Part shown: one piece after another, positions 51,929 to 60,483 of the stretch
How the letters are laid out: each line of letters starts with the position of its first letter
How positions within the stretch are numbered: the stretch's first letter is position 1
Assembly: GCA_017547805.1 (NCBI GenBank)
Contig: JAFYOR010000028.1
Location: 62,001-126,000 of the forward strand
Direction of reading: 5' to 3'
Length of the DNA stretch: 64,000 nucleotides
DNA from: Clostridia bacterium
Lineage (GTDB): Bacteria; Bacillota; Clostridia; Christensenellales; Aristaeellaceae
Position numbers and translations under genes: made by a program
Notes under the pieces: model-generated
Told to the model about the DNA's origin: nothing
The model's input: only the letters and a program-made list of their open reading frames with translations
Database searches by the model: none

Positions 51929-53032
51929 ATGAACCGACGTCTTTCGTCCTCCCTCCCGCATGGACAGAAAACCGGGAAGAACAGCTTCCTTACGCCGAAT
52001 GATGACAGTCTGCGCATCCGTCAGTCCATCGAGGAAAGCCTGTATACCGTGCGCTTTAACGCCCATGATATGCACGCCGTCATGCGTGCAGTCAAGACCG
52101 GCAGAAAAGCTGCCCCATCCAGAAAAAAACGCCGGATGATCCGGGCAGATCTCGTCTTTACCCTGTCTTTCATGATCATGATCGCCCTGCCGCTGACCCT
52201 TTACGTCATCCGCTCAAAGGAAAACCTGACGACAATCGTTTTAAACAACAATCCTGTGACCGTCTCGCCGCAGCCGGCATCACAGCTCAGCAGCAATACC
52301 ACCCATGCCGGACAGGGCGTCGAGCCGACAGCTCAGCCCGAGCATGAGCAGCTGACCAGCGCTTCCCCCGATCTTGCCCACAGCGAAGCGGTGCGCATCG
52401 CACGCGAGTGCTTTGAAACGCAATGCGACACCACAATCTTCACGTTCGAAGAATACACCGTCACAACCACATATAACGATCAAAGAGATCAATATGCCGT
52501 TTCCCTTGAAAGCATCTACGACAACGGCTGCAGCTTCACGGTGATTCTTTCCGGTGAAACCGGCAGCGTTATTCAGTATTCCTCGCCCAAGCTGGCCACC
52601 GTTCCCACGCGTATCAATAACGACTCCCCCGAAATTGGCGCATGGTTTGATCAGCATGGCAAACTCCTGATCACATGGCCGCAGGATGTTCAGGCGGAAT
52701 TCTCCCGCCGTTATCAGGGCGCGACAATCCGCGCTGCGAAAGGCGGTGAACTCACCGCAGAGGCCGCCATCGCCACCGTGCGCGTGCCCATCGAAAGCAA
52801 TGCGCCGGGGGTATTCAGCGCTTACTACTGCGCGCTGTATTCCGAACGCGCTTCCGGCAGCGCACGAGCTGCTTATCAGGTATACTGCTATGCGCAGGAA
52901 ATCACCGACATCCTGCCGGATGAAGAACCCCTTGTGGTTACCCTGGACGCACAAACGGGCGCTATCCTTTCTTACTCCGGCAATCTTCCTGAAAGCGATC
53001 TGGATCTTGCAGCAGTCTTTCACATGAGGTAA
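51929..53032 (+). CDS. Membrane anti-sigma factor candidate with extracellular domain
   Basis: 367 aa. Residues 1-72 are cytoplasmic and helical, one transmembrane helix lies at about residues 73-93 (LVFTLSFMIMIALPLTLYVI), and the remaining 270 residues are extracellular: a Ser/Thr/Pro/Gln linker and two PepSY-like beta domains (IARECFETQCD..., TAEAAIATVRVP...). Position directly behind the ECF gene and topology fit a regulator that holds the sigma factor at the membrane. No classic zinc anti-sigma HXXXCXXC motif is present, so the mechanism is unclear. Confidence 0.65.
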   Translation: MNRRLSSSLPHGQKTGKNSFLTPNDDSLRIRQSIEESLYTVRFNAHDMHAVMRAVKTGRKAAPSRKKRRMIRADLVFTLSFMIMIALPLTLYVIRSKENLTTIVLNNNPVTVSPQPASQLSSNTTHAGQGVEPTAQPEHEQLTSASPDLAHSEAVRIARECFETQCDTTIFTFEEYTVTTTYNDQRDQYAVSLESIYDNGCSFTVILSGETGSVIQYSSPKLATVPTRINNDSPEIGAWFDQHGKLLITWPQDVQAEFSRRYQGATIRAAKGGELTAEAAIATVRVPIESNAPGVFSAYYCALYSERASGSARAAYQVYCYAQEITDILPDEEPLVVTLDAQTGAILSYSGNLPESDLDLAAVFHMR

Positions 53033-53036
53033 ATAC

Positions 53037-53065
53037 TTGCATGCCTTCGCGTCCGGCGGTATAAT
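53037..53065 (+). promoter_or_regulatory. Promoter of the 76-aa conserved protein
   Basis: TTGCAT, 17 bases, TATAAT. Confidence 0.8.
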
Positions 53066-53098
53066 AGACAACAACGCACACAGCGAAGGAGCATCCTC

Positions 53099-53329
53099 AT
53101 GAACAGTATTCTCATCAAAGACACGACCCGCGAGCAGCGCGAAGCGATTGTTTCCGAATCCCTCGGCTATATGGAATCCGCCTGCGACGGCGCCAATGCC
53201 GGCATCGCTGAAATGTATCAGGACTACATCGACGGCAAGCGCGAATTGCGGGAAATCAACGCTGAATACCGTGCGCGCTATGTTTCGCCTGATCGCCGCC
53301 CACCGCGAGCCGGCTGCGGCATGGGCTGA
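53099..53329 (+). CDS. Conserved small protein, function unknown
   Basis: 76 aa soluble protein. ILIKDTTREQREAIVSESLGYMES and EMYQDYIDGKRELREIN are blocks I recognise from small conserved proteins of Clostridia, sometimes mislabelled as purine-related. A strong promoter and a perfect terminator frame it as a single gene. RBS GAAGGAG 6 bases before ATG. Confidence 0.72.
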   Translation: MNSILIKDTTREQREAIVSESLGYMESACDGANAGIAEMYQDYIDGKRELREINAEYRARYVSPDRRPPRAGCGMG

Positions 53330-53342
53330 TCCAGAAATGACG

Positions 53343-53381
53343 AAAAAACGGAAGCAGACCAATGGTCTGCTTCCGTTTTTT
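53343..53381. terminator. Bidirectional terminator
   Basis: Stem AAAACGGAAGCAGACC with its complement and a 3-base loop; A run on one side, TTTTTTGTGT on the other. Between convergent genes. Confidence 0.9.
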
Positions 53382-53384
53382 GTG

Positions 53385-54527
53385 TCAGAAGCTGTCGGGT
53401 TCTGGAATATACACCGGCAGCGGGAACCAGTTTTCCGGGATTTCAGCTTGAATCTTCGGCGCTGCAAAGCGGTTGTAGCCAAAGATCAGCTGGTGGAAAT
53501 CGATCTGCGACAGCGTATCGTGCGGCGCTTCTTCCGTCTTCCTGACGGTGATTTCCCCGCCGCTGACGCGGAATTCATACGCGCCGTTTCCCTCCCAGCC
53601 CAGAACAACGCGTCCATCAGAAAGCGGATGCATCGTGTTTTGCAGCTTCATGTATGCCGGAAGAACGGTTTCCGGCTTGAGCACGCGGAGCATGATGCTC
53701 GGATTGAGGGAAAAGCTCTCGCAGATCGGCGCAAGCAATCCGCCCAGTACGCTGTCATACGGCGCGGCAGATAGATGAAGATTCTTAACCTGTCTTTGCT
53801 CCACCCACGCCTTAATCGCCGGCAGAATCAGCGCTGCTTCTTCAAGGACAATCTCGCCGATGGTCTGCCCATCCGCCGTCGCACTGATATAGCCGACCGG
53901 CTTATCCGCGCGGAGAATCATCCACGCGTCGCGTCGATAGCTCTTCAGGGTTGCGATGAAGTTATCCTCTCTCCGCGCACCGGCAACAACCTGCCTGTCG
54001 TACAGGCAAAGCATCGCCGGAACATCCTCCTGCGCCATCGTGCGGAAGGAAATATCCCCGGCATCCGTATCCGCCAGCGCATGGCGTACGTTCGCGCGGC
54101 TGATGGAATAGACATATCCCGCACCGCCGGTTTCAAAACCGCTGCGCTGATAGCGTTGACGCTGGCCGCCCAGCACCATCAGATCAAGCCCGAGTTCATA
54201 CCCGCGCTCAATCTGCTTGCGCATCAGCGTGCCCATCGTCCCCTGACCGCGCACACGGGGATGCACCGCCATAGAACCCAGATATCCTACGCGCAGCACA
54301 GTATCGCAAACGCGCAGCGGGAACACGTACATGCCGAGGCATCCCCCAATGCGTCCGTCCTCCTCCTCAGCGATCACATGCATATCGTCGATGCGATGCT
54401 CTTTGCCATAAACCTTTGGAAGCATTTCCTCAAAATTATGGGGCGTGCGAAGCATGGAAAAGATCATGTTGATATGATCGATCAACCCTTCCATGTCGCT
54501 TGACTGTGACAAACGATAACGAATCAT
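53385..54527 (-). CDS. Eis-like GNAT acetyltransferase
   Basis: 380 aa. N-terminal GNAT domain with VGYLGSMAVHPRVRGQGTMGTLMRKQIE (acetyl-CoA site R/QGxGxxG/A near residue 92), a second GNAT-like half and a sterol-carrier-like C-terminal domain, the Eis architecture. Eis proteins acetylate amines such as aminoglycosides. It starts 17 bases behind the sugar kinase stop with GAGG 8 bases before ATG, so a substrate linked to amino sugar metabolism is possible but unproven. Confidence 0.82.
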   Translation of the reverse strand: MIRYRLSQSSDMEGLIDHINMIFSMLRTPHNFEEMLPKVYGKEHRIDDMHVIAEEEDGRIGGCLGMYVFPLRVCDTVLRVGYLGSMAVHPRVRGQGTMGTLMRKQIERGYELGLDLMVLGGQRQRYQRSGFETGGAGYVYSISRANVRHALADTDAGDISFRTMAQEDVPAMLCLYDRQVVAGARREDNFIATLKSYRRDAWMILRADKPVGYISATADGQTIGEIVLEEAALILPAIKAWVEQRQVKNLHLSAAPYDSVLGGLLAPICESFSLNPSIMLRVLKPETVLPAYMKLQNTMHPLSDGRVVLGWEGNGAYEFRVSGGEITVRKTEEAPHDTLSQIDFHQLIFGYNRFAAPKIQAEIPENWFPLPVYIPEPDSF

Positions 54528-54544
54528 ACCCTGTTCCTCTTTTC

Positions 54545-55480
54545 TCATTCACCTGCGCGATAACGTTCAATCGCCCAGCGCACCGCACCCTGCGCCGCAT
54601 CAATCGGCGCAATCACAATAGATGCATTCGGAAATGCCTCGCTCAGCAAATCCGTAAGCAGCCTGCGCTGATACGTTCCCTTGAGAATCGTGCTTCCCCA
54701 CAAACCGATGGAAAACGCATCCTGCGGATCATAGCTCAGCGCGCCCGCAAGTTCCTGCAGCAGATCGAAATTCCCCTGTGCAGCGCGCTTAAGAATGGCG
54801 CACGCACACGCATCGCCCTGTTCGGCGGATGCATTCACCAGCGCTCCAAGCCTCGGCGTTGGATGCGGCGGTCCAAACATCGCCATGCCGAACTCCATCA
54901 TTTCCTTCGCTGTAGAAACCCCCGTCACGCTTCGGATCGCCTCCATCATGGGCGTTTTGGGGCGCACACCATCCAGAAAACGCGTGTACTCATGCATCGC
55001 CCACGCATCCACAAATCGTCCGGATCCCTCTTCGCCCATCACGCTCAATGGCCAGCCGCCCACGCGCCGGGTTTCTCCGGATGCATTTCTGCCAAAGGCA
55101 ATGCTTCCCGTTCCCGCTACGAGCAGCAATCCTACGCCGCCAGTTGCGGTATAGTGCGCCAGTTCTGCATCGTTTACGCAGTATACCGGACAGGCAAAAC
55201 CGCAAAGCCCTGTGTATAGATCATGCAGCAGCTGCTGATCCTCCTCGCTGTCGCACCCGGTAGAGCCGCTGAGCATGTAGACACAATCTTCTCTTTTTCC
55301 GCCAAACTGGGCAAGGCATCTGTCGATGCTTTCATCGATCAGGCGCTTTACCTCATCGAGCGACTGCATGTAATGATTGGCCGCCTGCCCCTCATCCATG
55401 CCAAGCAGGTTTCCATCGAGATCCGCCGCGCGCACCAGATACTTGGTTCCGCCGCTGTCCATCCCCAATACATACTCCAT
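54545..55480 (-). CDS. BadF/BcrA-type amino sugar kinase
   Basis: 311 aa ASKHA kinase of the N-acetylglucosamine kinase (MurK/NagK-like) group. Phosphate loop MDSGGTKYLVR (residues 7-17), VAGTGSIAFGRN (about 121-132), GEEGSGRFVDAWA, and a C-terminal adenosine motif IGLWGSTI. Related clostridial MurK phosphorylates both GlcNAc and MurNAc, which fits the neighbouring MurQ-like and NagZ-like genes. A TATAAT overlaps the region just upstream (GGGGGAG between them) suggesting a very short leader. Confidence 0.82.
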   Translation of the reverse strand: MEYVLGMDSGGTKYLVRAADLDGNLLGMDEGQAANHYMQSLDEVKRLIDESIDRCLAQFGGKREDCVYMLSGSTGCDSEEDQQLLHDLYTGLCGFACPVYCVNDAELAHYTATGGVGLLLVAGTGSIAFGRNASGETRRVGGWPLSVMGEEGSGRFVDAWAMHEYTRFLDGVRPKTPMMEAIRSVTGVSTAKEMMEFGMAMFGPPHPTPRLGALVNASAEQGDACACAILKRAAQGNFDLLQELAGALSYDPQDAFSIGLWGSTILKGTYQRRLLTDLLSEAFPNASIVIAPIDAAQGAVRWAIERYRAGE

Positions 55481-55547
55481 ATAGCTCCCCCATTATATAC
55501 GTTTTTCGCTTGCGACGCTCTACCGTTCATTGTCAAAGCGAGATTCA

Positions 55548-55578
55548 GAAAAGGGCTGCTGCCTTTCAGCAGCAGCCC
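55548..55578 (-). terminator. Terminator after the solute-binding protein gene
   Basis: Minus-strand stem GGGCTGCTGC with its complement and a 6-base loop, then TTTTCT. It separates the ABC operon from the kinase; partial readthrough is possible. Confidence 0.83.
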
Positions 55579-55620
55579 CAAAGGGTTTATTCCGTTTGCA
55601 GATTGCTTTATGGTCTCAAA

Positions 55621-57084
55621 TTACTTCGCGGCCATGAAAGCGTCGAGCTGAGCCTGGATCTCAGCGATGACCTCGTTCAGGCCAACGGCTTCGAGCTCTT
55701 CGCGCAGCTGCGGGAGGACTTCGGCCGGATCAGAAGTACCGGTCTGCAGTTCGTAGATGTACTGCTCCCAGATGTTCTTCATCGCGAGGCACTGGTCAGC
55801 AACCGGCTCGATGTTCGGCAGGAAGCCCAGAGCGGAAGAGGTGATCGCTTCAGCGGAGTAGCGCTCAACGAGCTCGGTCCACTGATTCGGGTTGGCCGGA
55901 ACAGCCTCAAAAGCGGAAGCTTCGACCGGGCCCAGAGCGTAGGAACCCTGACCATAAGCGCTCAGGCTCATGTTGGTGTTGCCCAGATCGGTGCGCTGCA
56001 CGACGCCATCAGCAACGACTTCGTAGTGCTTGCCTTCGATGCCGTAACGAGCGATGGTGCGGTACTCCGGATCGGAGTTCATCAGGTTGATGGCCTTGAT
56101 GGCCTCTTCCGGATAGTTGGTGTAGGAAGAAACGGCGGTGATGGAACCGATCAGACCGTCGGTGGTCAGATACGGACCGTCGAAGCGAGAGATGAAGATT
56201 TCGTTCTGGCAAGCGTTGGCCCAAACGGTCTCAGCGCCGAACCAGCCCTGACCGGACTGGACGATACCAGCGATGGAGCGCGGCATGGACTCGGTAACGG
56301 CGGCGTCAGCGTTGATGTAGCCCTTCTCGTACCAGTCATGCAGGGTCTCGACGTACTTAACAAACTTCGGGATATCCAGAGCGGACTTAACCTTCAGTTC
56401 ATCCTCGGTGCCCTTCAGATCCCAGTCGAGGCCGAGCCAGTATTCAAAGGTGATCCAGTCGGCGATGCCGTTGGTCCAGGAAGTGGTGCCGGCCTTGGAG
56501 ATCTTCAGCGGGACCTCGCCCGGGTGGAGCTCAACGTACTTGGCCATGTATTCGCCCATCTCAGCGAAGCCGATGTGCTGCGCTTCGTAGGACTTGAGAT
56601 CCATGCCCAGCTCGTCACGGAAGAACGCGGAGTCGAGAATCCAGAAAACCTCGATGCCGTAGTCCTTAACGTGCGGGAAGCCGTAGATCGCGTCGCCCTG
56701 AGTAACGCCGGCCCAGAGGTTATCCGGGGTCAGCGCCTTGGCATCAGCCAGCAGATCCATGTACGGAGCGATGTCCAGGAACATGCCGTTGGCCAGGTTG
56801 GTGGCATAGTCATTGTACCAGCCGCAGGTGAAGGCAAGGTCAAAGTACTCGCCGGACTGAACGGCCAGGTTGATCTGGTCAAAGTTCTTGTATTCGTAGT
56901 CGATTTCAACGCCGATCTTCTCGATGGAGATCTCGTTGAGCTTGTCTTCAACTTCCTGCCAATCCACGGGGCCGTCACCGGACGTAAAGAGCCACCAGGT
57001 CAGCTTCACAGGTTCTTCGGCAGACGCGATGCCCATGGCCATGAGCATAACGAGAGCCAGCACGATAGCGAGCAGTTTCTTCAT
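55621..57084 (-). CDS. Carbohydrate ABC transporter solute-binding protein (DUF3502 type)
   Basis: 487 aa. Signal peptide MKKLLAIVLALVMLMAMGIASAEE, without a lipobox cysteine. Family 1 binding protein with a C-terminal DUF3502 domain (about residues 350-470), the LplA-like group paired with LplB/LplC permeases. Expected to bind an oligosaccharide or glycopeptide. RBS AGGAGGT 8 bases before ATG. Third gene of the permease operon. Confidence 0.9.
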   Translation of the reverse strand: MKKLLAIVLALVMLMAMGIASAEEPVKLTWWLFTSGDGPVDWQEVEDKLNEISIEKIGVEIDYEYKNFDQINLAVQSGEYFDLAFTCGWYNDYATNLANGMFLDIAPYMDLLADAKALTPDNLWAGVTQGDAIYGFPHVKDYGIEVFWILDSAFFRDELGMDLKSYEAQHIGFAEMGEYMAKYVELHPGEVPLKISKAGTTSWTNGIADWITFEYWLGLDWDLKGTEDELKVKSALDIPKFVKYVETLHDWYEKGYINADAAVTESMPRSIAGIVQSGQGWFGAETVWANACQNEIFISRFDGPYLTTDGLIGSITAVSSYTNYPEEAIKAINLMNSDPEYRTIARYGIEGKHYEVVADGVVQRTDLGNTNMSLSAYGQGSYALGPVEASAFEAVPANPNQWTELVERYSAEAITSSALGFLPNIEPVADQCLAMKNIWEQYIYELQTGTSDPAEVLPQLREELEAVGLNEVIAEIQAQLDAFMAAK

Positions 57085-57169
57085 AAGGGGTACCTCCTAG
57101 TTTATTTTTGCAAACGGTCAGGTATTTTCGTCCCTGTTGCCGTTTAAGCCAAGGTAAAGCGTTTGTCCA

Positions 57170-58144
57170 TCAGCCCTTGACAGCGCCGACCGTCAGGCCG
57201 GAGATGTAGTACTTCTGGAAGAAGGGATAAGAGAACATGATCGGCACAACCGCGATAACGACGATCGCCATTCGCATGGTCTCGCTGGGCAGATCCTGCG
57301 CATCCGCGCCGACGTAGTTGGCGTTGTTGATCAGGAATTGAATCTTCTGTTCGATGGAAACCAGAACGAACTGCAGCGGGAAGAGATCCGAGCGGCTGGT
57401 AGAGAGATAGATGCTGGCGTTGTACCACTCGTTCCAGTACGCAAACGTCAGGAACAGCGCGATGGTCGCAATCGCCGGCAGACAGATCGGAAGCACGAGC
57501 TGAACAAAGATGCGCAGCTGGCTGGCGCCGTCGATCTTGCCCGATTCAATCATTTCATCCGGCACGGTCGTCGTAAAGAACGTACGCATGATGATGATGT
57601 TGAACGTCGTGCAGCAGATCGGCAGGATCAGAGCCCAGTAGGTATCCTTCAGGTGCATGACCTGCGTATTGACCACGTAGGACGCGAGCGTACCGCCGCG
57701 GAAAAGCATCGGGATGAAGATGAACCACGTGAAGAAGTTGCGGAACTTGTAGCTCTTTCTGGAGAGCGCGTAGCCCATGGTCGCCGTCAAAATGACGCCA
57801 AGGCAAGTGCCCACCACCGTGATGCCGATAGAATTCAGAATCGAACGACCGACCAGCTCACGCATGTTCCACACATACTGGTAAGACGCAACGGAGAACT
57901 GCTTCGGGAAGAAGCTGTAACCGTAGAGACCAATGGATTTTTCCGCCGTGAAGGAAATGATGATAACGAAGAGCACCGGAAGCACGCAGATTGCCGCGAT
58001 GAAGATGAACAGTGCGGAATACATTGCGTTGGCAAGCGGGGAAACACGGTTAAAACGAATCATTCCGTCAGAAACGTTCGATACGTTTTTCTTGGCATCC
58101 AGCTCATTGTAAGCGTCCGCTTCCTTTTTCTTGAAGATAGCCAT
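57170..58144 (-). CDS. Sugar ABC transporter permease (LplC/MalG-type)
   Basis: 324 aa with six membrane segments. The cytoplasmic EAA loop reads ESGKIDGASQLRIFVQLVLP (about residues 210-229), which docks the ATPase. No ATPase gene is in the cluster, as is common: a shared MsmX/UgpC-like ATPase is expected elsewhere. 16 bases behind the first permease. Confidence 0.9.
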   Translation of the reverse strand: MAIFKKKEADAYNELDAKKNVSNVSDGMIRFNRVSPLANAMYSALFIFIAAICVLPVLFVIIISFTAEKSIGLYGYSFFPKQFSVASYQYVWNMRELVGRSILNSIGITVVGTCLGVILTATMGYALSRKSYKFRNFFTWFIFIPMLFRGGTLASYVVNTQVMHLKDTYWALILPICCTTFNIIIMRTFFTTTVPDEMIESGKIDGASQLRIFVQLVLPICLPAIATIALFLTFAYWNEWYNASIYLSTSRSDLFPLQFVLVSIEQKIQFLINNANYVGADAQDLPSETMRMAIVVIAVVPIMFSYPFFQKYYISGLTVGAVKG

Positions 58145-58160
58145 CGTATTTCCTCCCTTC

Positions 58161-59144
58161 TTAGAAGAATGCGCTCTCTTTGTCGAACTTGCTGACGATC
58201 GCGTTGGCCGTCACCAGCGTCACGCAGCCGAACACGGACTGCATAAAGCCGGCGGCAGATGCGTAACCGTAGGTCGGGATCGTCGAGTTGAACAAAGAGT
58301 TGTAGACGTAAACGTCCAGCGTAACGAAGGAATTATACAGCGCCGCCGAGTTGCGGGTCGTGCGATAGAACAGACCAAAGTCGGAGTTGAAGATTCGACC
58401 AACCGCCATGATGAACATGATGATGATGACCGGCTTGAGCAGCGGAATGGTGATATACTTGGTCTGCTGATGCTTGGTCGCACCGTCGATAACCGCAGCC
58501 TCGTAAAGCGATCCGTCAATGCCGTTGATGGAAGCCATGTAGACGATCATGTTATAGCCCACATTCTTCCATACGTTGAGGAAAACAATGAAGTATGGCC
58601 AGTATGGCATACCTTCTTTCTGATACCACTTGACGGGGTCAAAGCCCATGGACAGCAGAACGTTGTTGACCAGACCTTCCTTCGTGGCGAGGAACGCATA
58701 CACGAAGTAGCCAACGATAACCCAAGACAAGAAGTGCGGCAGGAAGATCAGCGTCTGGCAGAACTTCGCCAATTTCTTTGAATAGAGATGGGAAATGATA
58801 ATCGCCAGCGCCACCGGAATGACAATTCCAAGGACGATGAAGACGATGTTGTAACCGACCGTATTGCGGAACATCGCGATCGTCGTCTTCGCGTTTGACT
58901 TAAAGAGGAACTTGAAGTTATCCAGTCCGCACCACTTACTATTGTAAACCAAGGACCACAGGAAGCCCTTGCCCGGTGCAACCTTATACTTCTTGAACGC
59001 GATCAGGATACCAAACATCGGCACATAGCAGAACATGATAAACCAGATCGTCGTAGGAAGAGAAAGCAGGAAAAGCTGAATGTCATCCAGCGTCAGCTTA
59101 CTCTTTTTCTTTGGTTTGATGTCTTTTTTTGCAATCTGGCTCAT
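58161..59144 (-). CDS. Sugar ABC transporter permease (LplB-type)
   Basis: 327 aa, six membrane segments, N-terminal basic tail typical of LplB. EAA loop YEAAVIDGATKHQQTKYITIPLL (about residues 215-237). First gene of the import operon, with AAGGAGG 6 bases before the ATG, a consensus promoter at 59250-59277 and an inverted repeat in the leader. Confidence 0.9.
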   Translation of the reverse strand: MSQIAKKDIKPKKKSKLTLDDIQLFLLSLPTTIWFIMFCYVPMFGILIAFKKYKVAPGKGFLWSLVYNSKWCGLDNFKFLFKSNAKTTIAMFRNTVGYNIVFIVLGIVIPVALAIIISHLYSKKLAKFCQTLIFLPHFLSWVIVGYFVYAFLATKEGLVNNVLLSMGFDPVKWYQKEGMPYWPYFIVFLNVWKNVGYNMIVYMASINGIDGSLYEAAVIDGATKHQQTKYITIPLLKPVIIIMFIMAVGRIFNSDFGLFYRTTRNSAALYNSFVTLDVYVYNSLFNSTIPTYGYASAAGFMQSVFGCVTLVTANAIVSKFDKESAFF

Positions 59145-59178
59145 TGCTCCGCCTCCTTACTGTTTTGCCGGAAAATGT

Positions 59179-59212
59179 GTGCAAACACACATTCCATACA
59201 TTTTGTTTGCAC
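59179..59212. promoter_or_regulatory. Inverted repeat in the ABC operon leader
   Basis: GTGCAAAC (59179-59186) and GTTTGCAC (59205-59212), perfect arms 18 bases apart, between the promoter and lplB-like start. Candidate operator of a sugar-responsive repressor or an mRNA hairpin. Confidence 0.45.
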
Positions 59213-59249
59213 GGGCCCAAAGTTGTCACTTGAATATCTTGTACAATTC

Positions 59250-59277
59250 ATCTTAACATAATTAGGCATCCTGTCAA
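59250..59277 (-). promoter_or_regulatory. Promoter of the sugar ABC operon
   Basis: Minus strand TTGACA (59277-59272), 16 bases, TAAGAT (59255-59250). Confidence 0.7.
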
Positions 59278-59324
59278 GCCTTTTCAGCAAAGTTAATGAA
59301 TTATTTAACATTTATTGATCAAAG

Positions 59325-60374
59325 TCATCCGACCTTTATGCATTTTACACCCGCCGCATACAACACATTATGCATTCTTCTTCTGAATCTGAACAGGTTC
59401 GCATTCTCCCGCGTGGGATGAACACGGTTGGAAAGCAGAATAACAAACAGACCCGTGGTCGGATCAACCATCAGCGACGTTCCGGTGAACCCGGTATGTC
59501 CAAACGCGCACTCCGGAACCAGATCGCCCATGTAGTTTTCCGGCGTTCCCGCCAGGTGGAAGCCAAGACCGCGCCTTGCATCGGCGCTCTGCGCGTGGCA
59601 CTGGATCGCCTTGGAAAGCGTCGCGCCTGAAAGATACGCTTTGCCCTCCCCGGCCAGCATCTGCGCAAAACGGATCATGTCGTGGATATCAGAAAACACG
59701 CCGGCATTCGCGGATACGCCGCGGAGGAAGCGTGCATTTTCATCGTGAACAATGCCCTGCCACGCGATGCCGGTTTCCTTATCCACCTCGGTCGCGGCAA
59801 TATTGTCCCCCGTCGGGCAGTAGCAGGTATTGAGCATGCCAAGCGGCTCAAACACACGCTCACGCGCCAGCACGTCAAGCGGCTGAGCGTATACGGTTTC
59901 CAGCACCTTGCCAAGGGTGATATAGCCCATGCAGCTGTAATGCACCTCGGCGCCAACGGGCGTGGCAAGCGGATGGGCAAGCAGCGCATCAAGCGCCTCC
60001 TCCGGCGTCGCCGCCTCCTCGCTGAGCCAGAAGGCAGGCGCAAAGCCCGCGGTATGCGTCATCAGCTGCTTGATCGTTATCGCCTTTTTATCCTCCGGAC
60101 AGTTCGGGAAAAAACGCTCCAGCCTGTCCCAAAGGGTCAGCTTCCCTTCCTCAAGCGCGCGCAGGGCCAGCATCGTGGGACCGAGCACCTTGGAAAGGGA
60201 GGCCATGTCATAGCGCGTGGCAGCGTTGACGTCAGGGCCGTTTTCCGAAATTTTTCCCACACAGGAAATGGCGAAAACCTGATCCCTGCAGCCACAAGCA
60301 GCCGCCGCACCGGGGTAACAGCCATCGCGGAGCCCTTCTTCAAGGAGGGCATCCAGGATTTTTTGCATATTCAT
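59325..60374 (-). CDS. Beta-lactamase-fold serine hydrolase (AmiE/esterase-like)
   Basis: 349 aa, no signal peptide, so cytoplasmic. SxxK nucleophile in ASLSKVLG (about residues 58-65), YSCMGY as the tyrosine motif (about 146-151) and GHTGFTG as the third motif. In Bacillus murQ clusters a similar hydrolase (AmiE) removes peptides from MurNAc-peptides; this could be its role here. No ribosome site precedes the ATG; the promoter spacing predicts transcription starting at or within a base or two of the ATG, so translation may be leaderless. Confidence 0.8.
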   Translation of the reverse strand: MNMQKILDALLEEGLRDGCYPGAAAACGCRDQVFAISCVGKISENGPDVNAATRYDMASLSKVLGPTMLALRALEEGKLTLWDRLERFFPNCPEDKKAITIKQLMTHTAGFAPAFWLSEEAATPEEALDALLAHPLATPVGAEVHYSCMGYITLGKVLETVYAQPLDVLARERVFEPLGMLNTCYCPTGDNIAATEVDKETGIAWQGIVHDENARFLRGVSANAGVFSDIHDMIRFAQMLAGEGKAYLSGATLSKAIQCHAQSADARRGLGFHLAGTPENYMGDLVPECAFGHTGFTGTSLMVDPTTGLFVILLSNRVHPTRENANLFRFRRRMHNVLYAAGVKCIKVG

Positions 60375-60380
60375 GCCATT

Positions 60381-60409
60381 ATTCTACTTGCAAAATTGTG
60401 CATTGTCAA
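60381..60409 (-). promoter_or_regulatory. Promoter of the serine hydrolase gene (leaderless)
   Basis: Minus strand TTGACA (60409-60404), 17 bases, TAGAAT (60386-60381). The -10 end is 7 bases from the ATG at 60374, so the predicted start of transcription is the start codon. Confidence 0.7.
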
Positions 60410-60416
60410 ATACAAT
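60388..60416 (+). promoter_or_regulatory. Promoter of the MurQ-like gene
   Basis: TTGCAA (60388-60393), 17 bases, TACAAT (60411-60416). It shares 22 bases with the opposing promoter, so polymerase can hold only one at a time. Confidence 0.7.
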
Positions 60417-60483
60417 ATAGGTAGAGTTTGTCATTTTGTTTTCATTCCTCTGCACATAAAGTATCAAGAAAGAAGGGTTTGCT

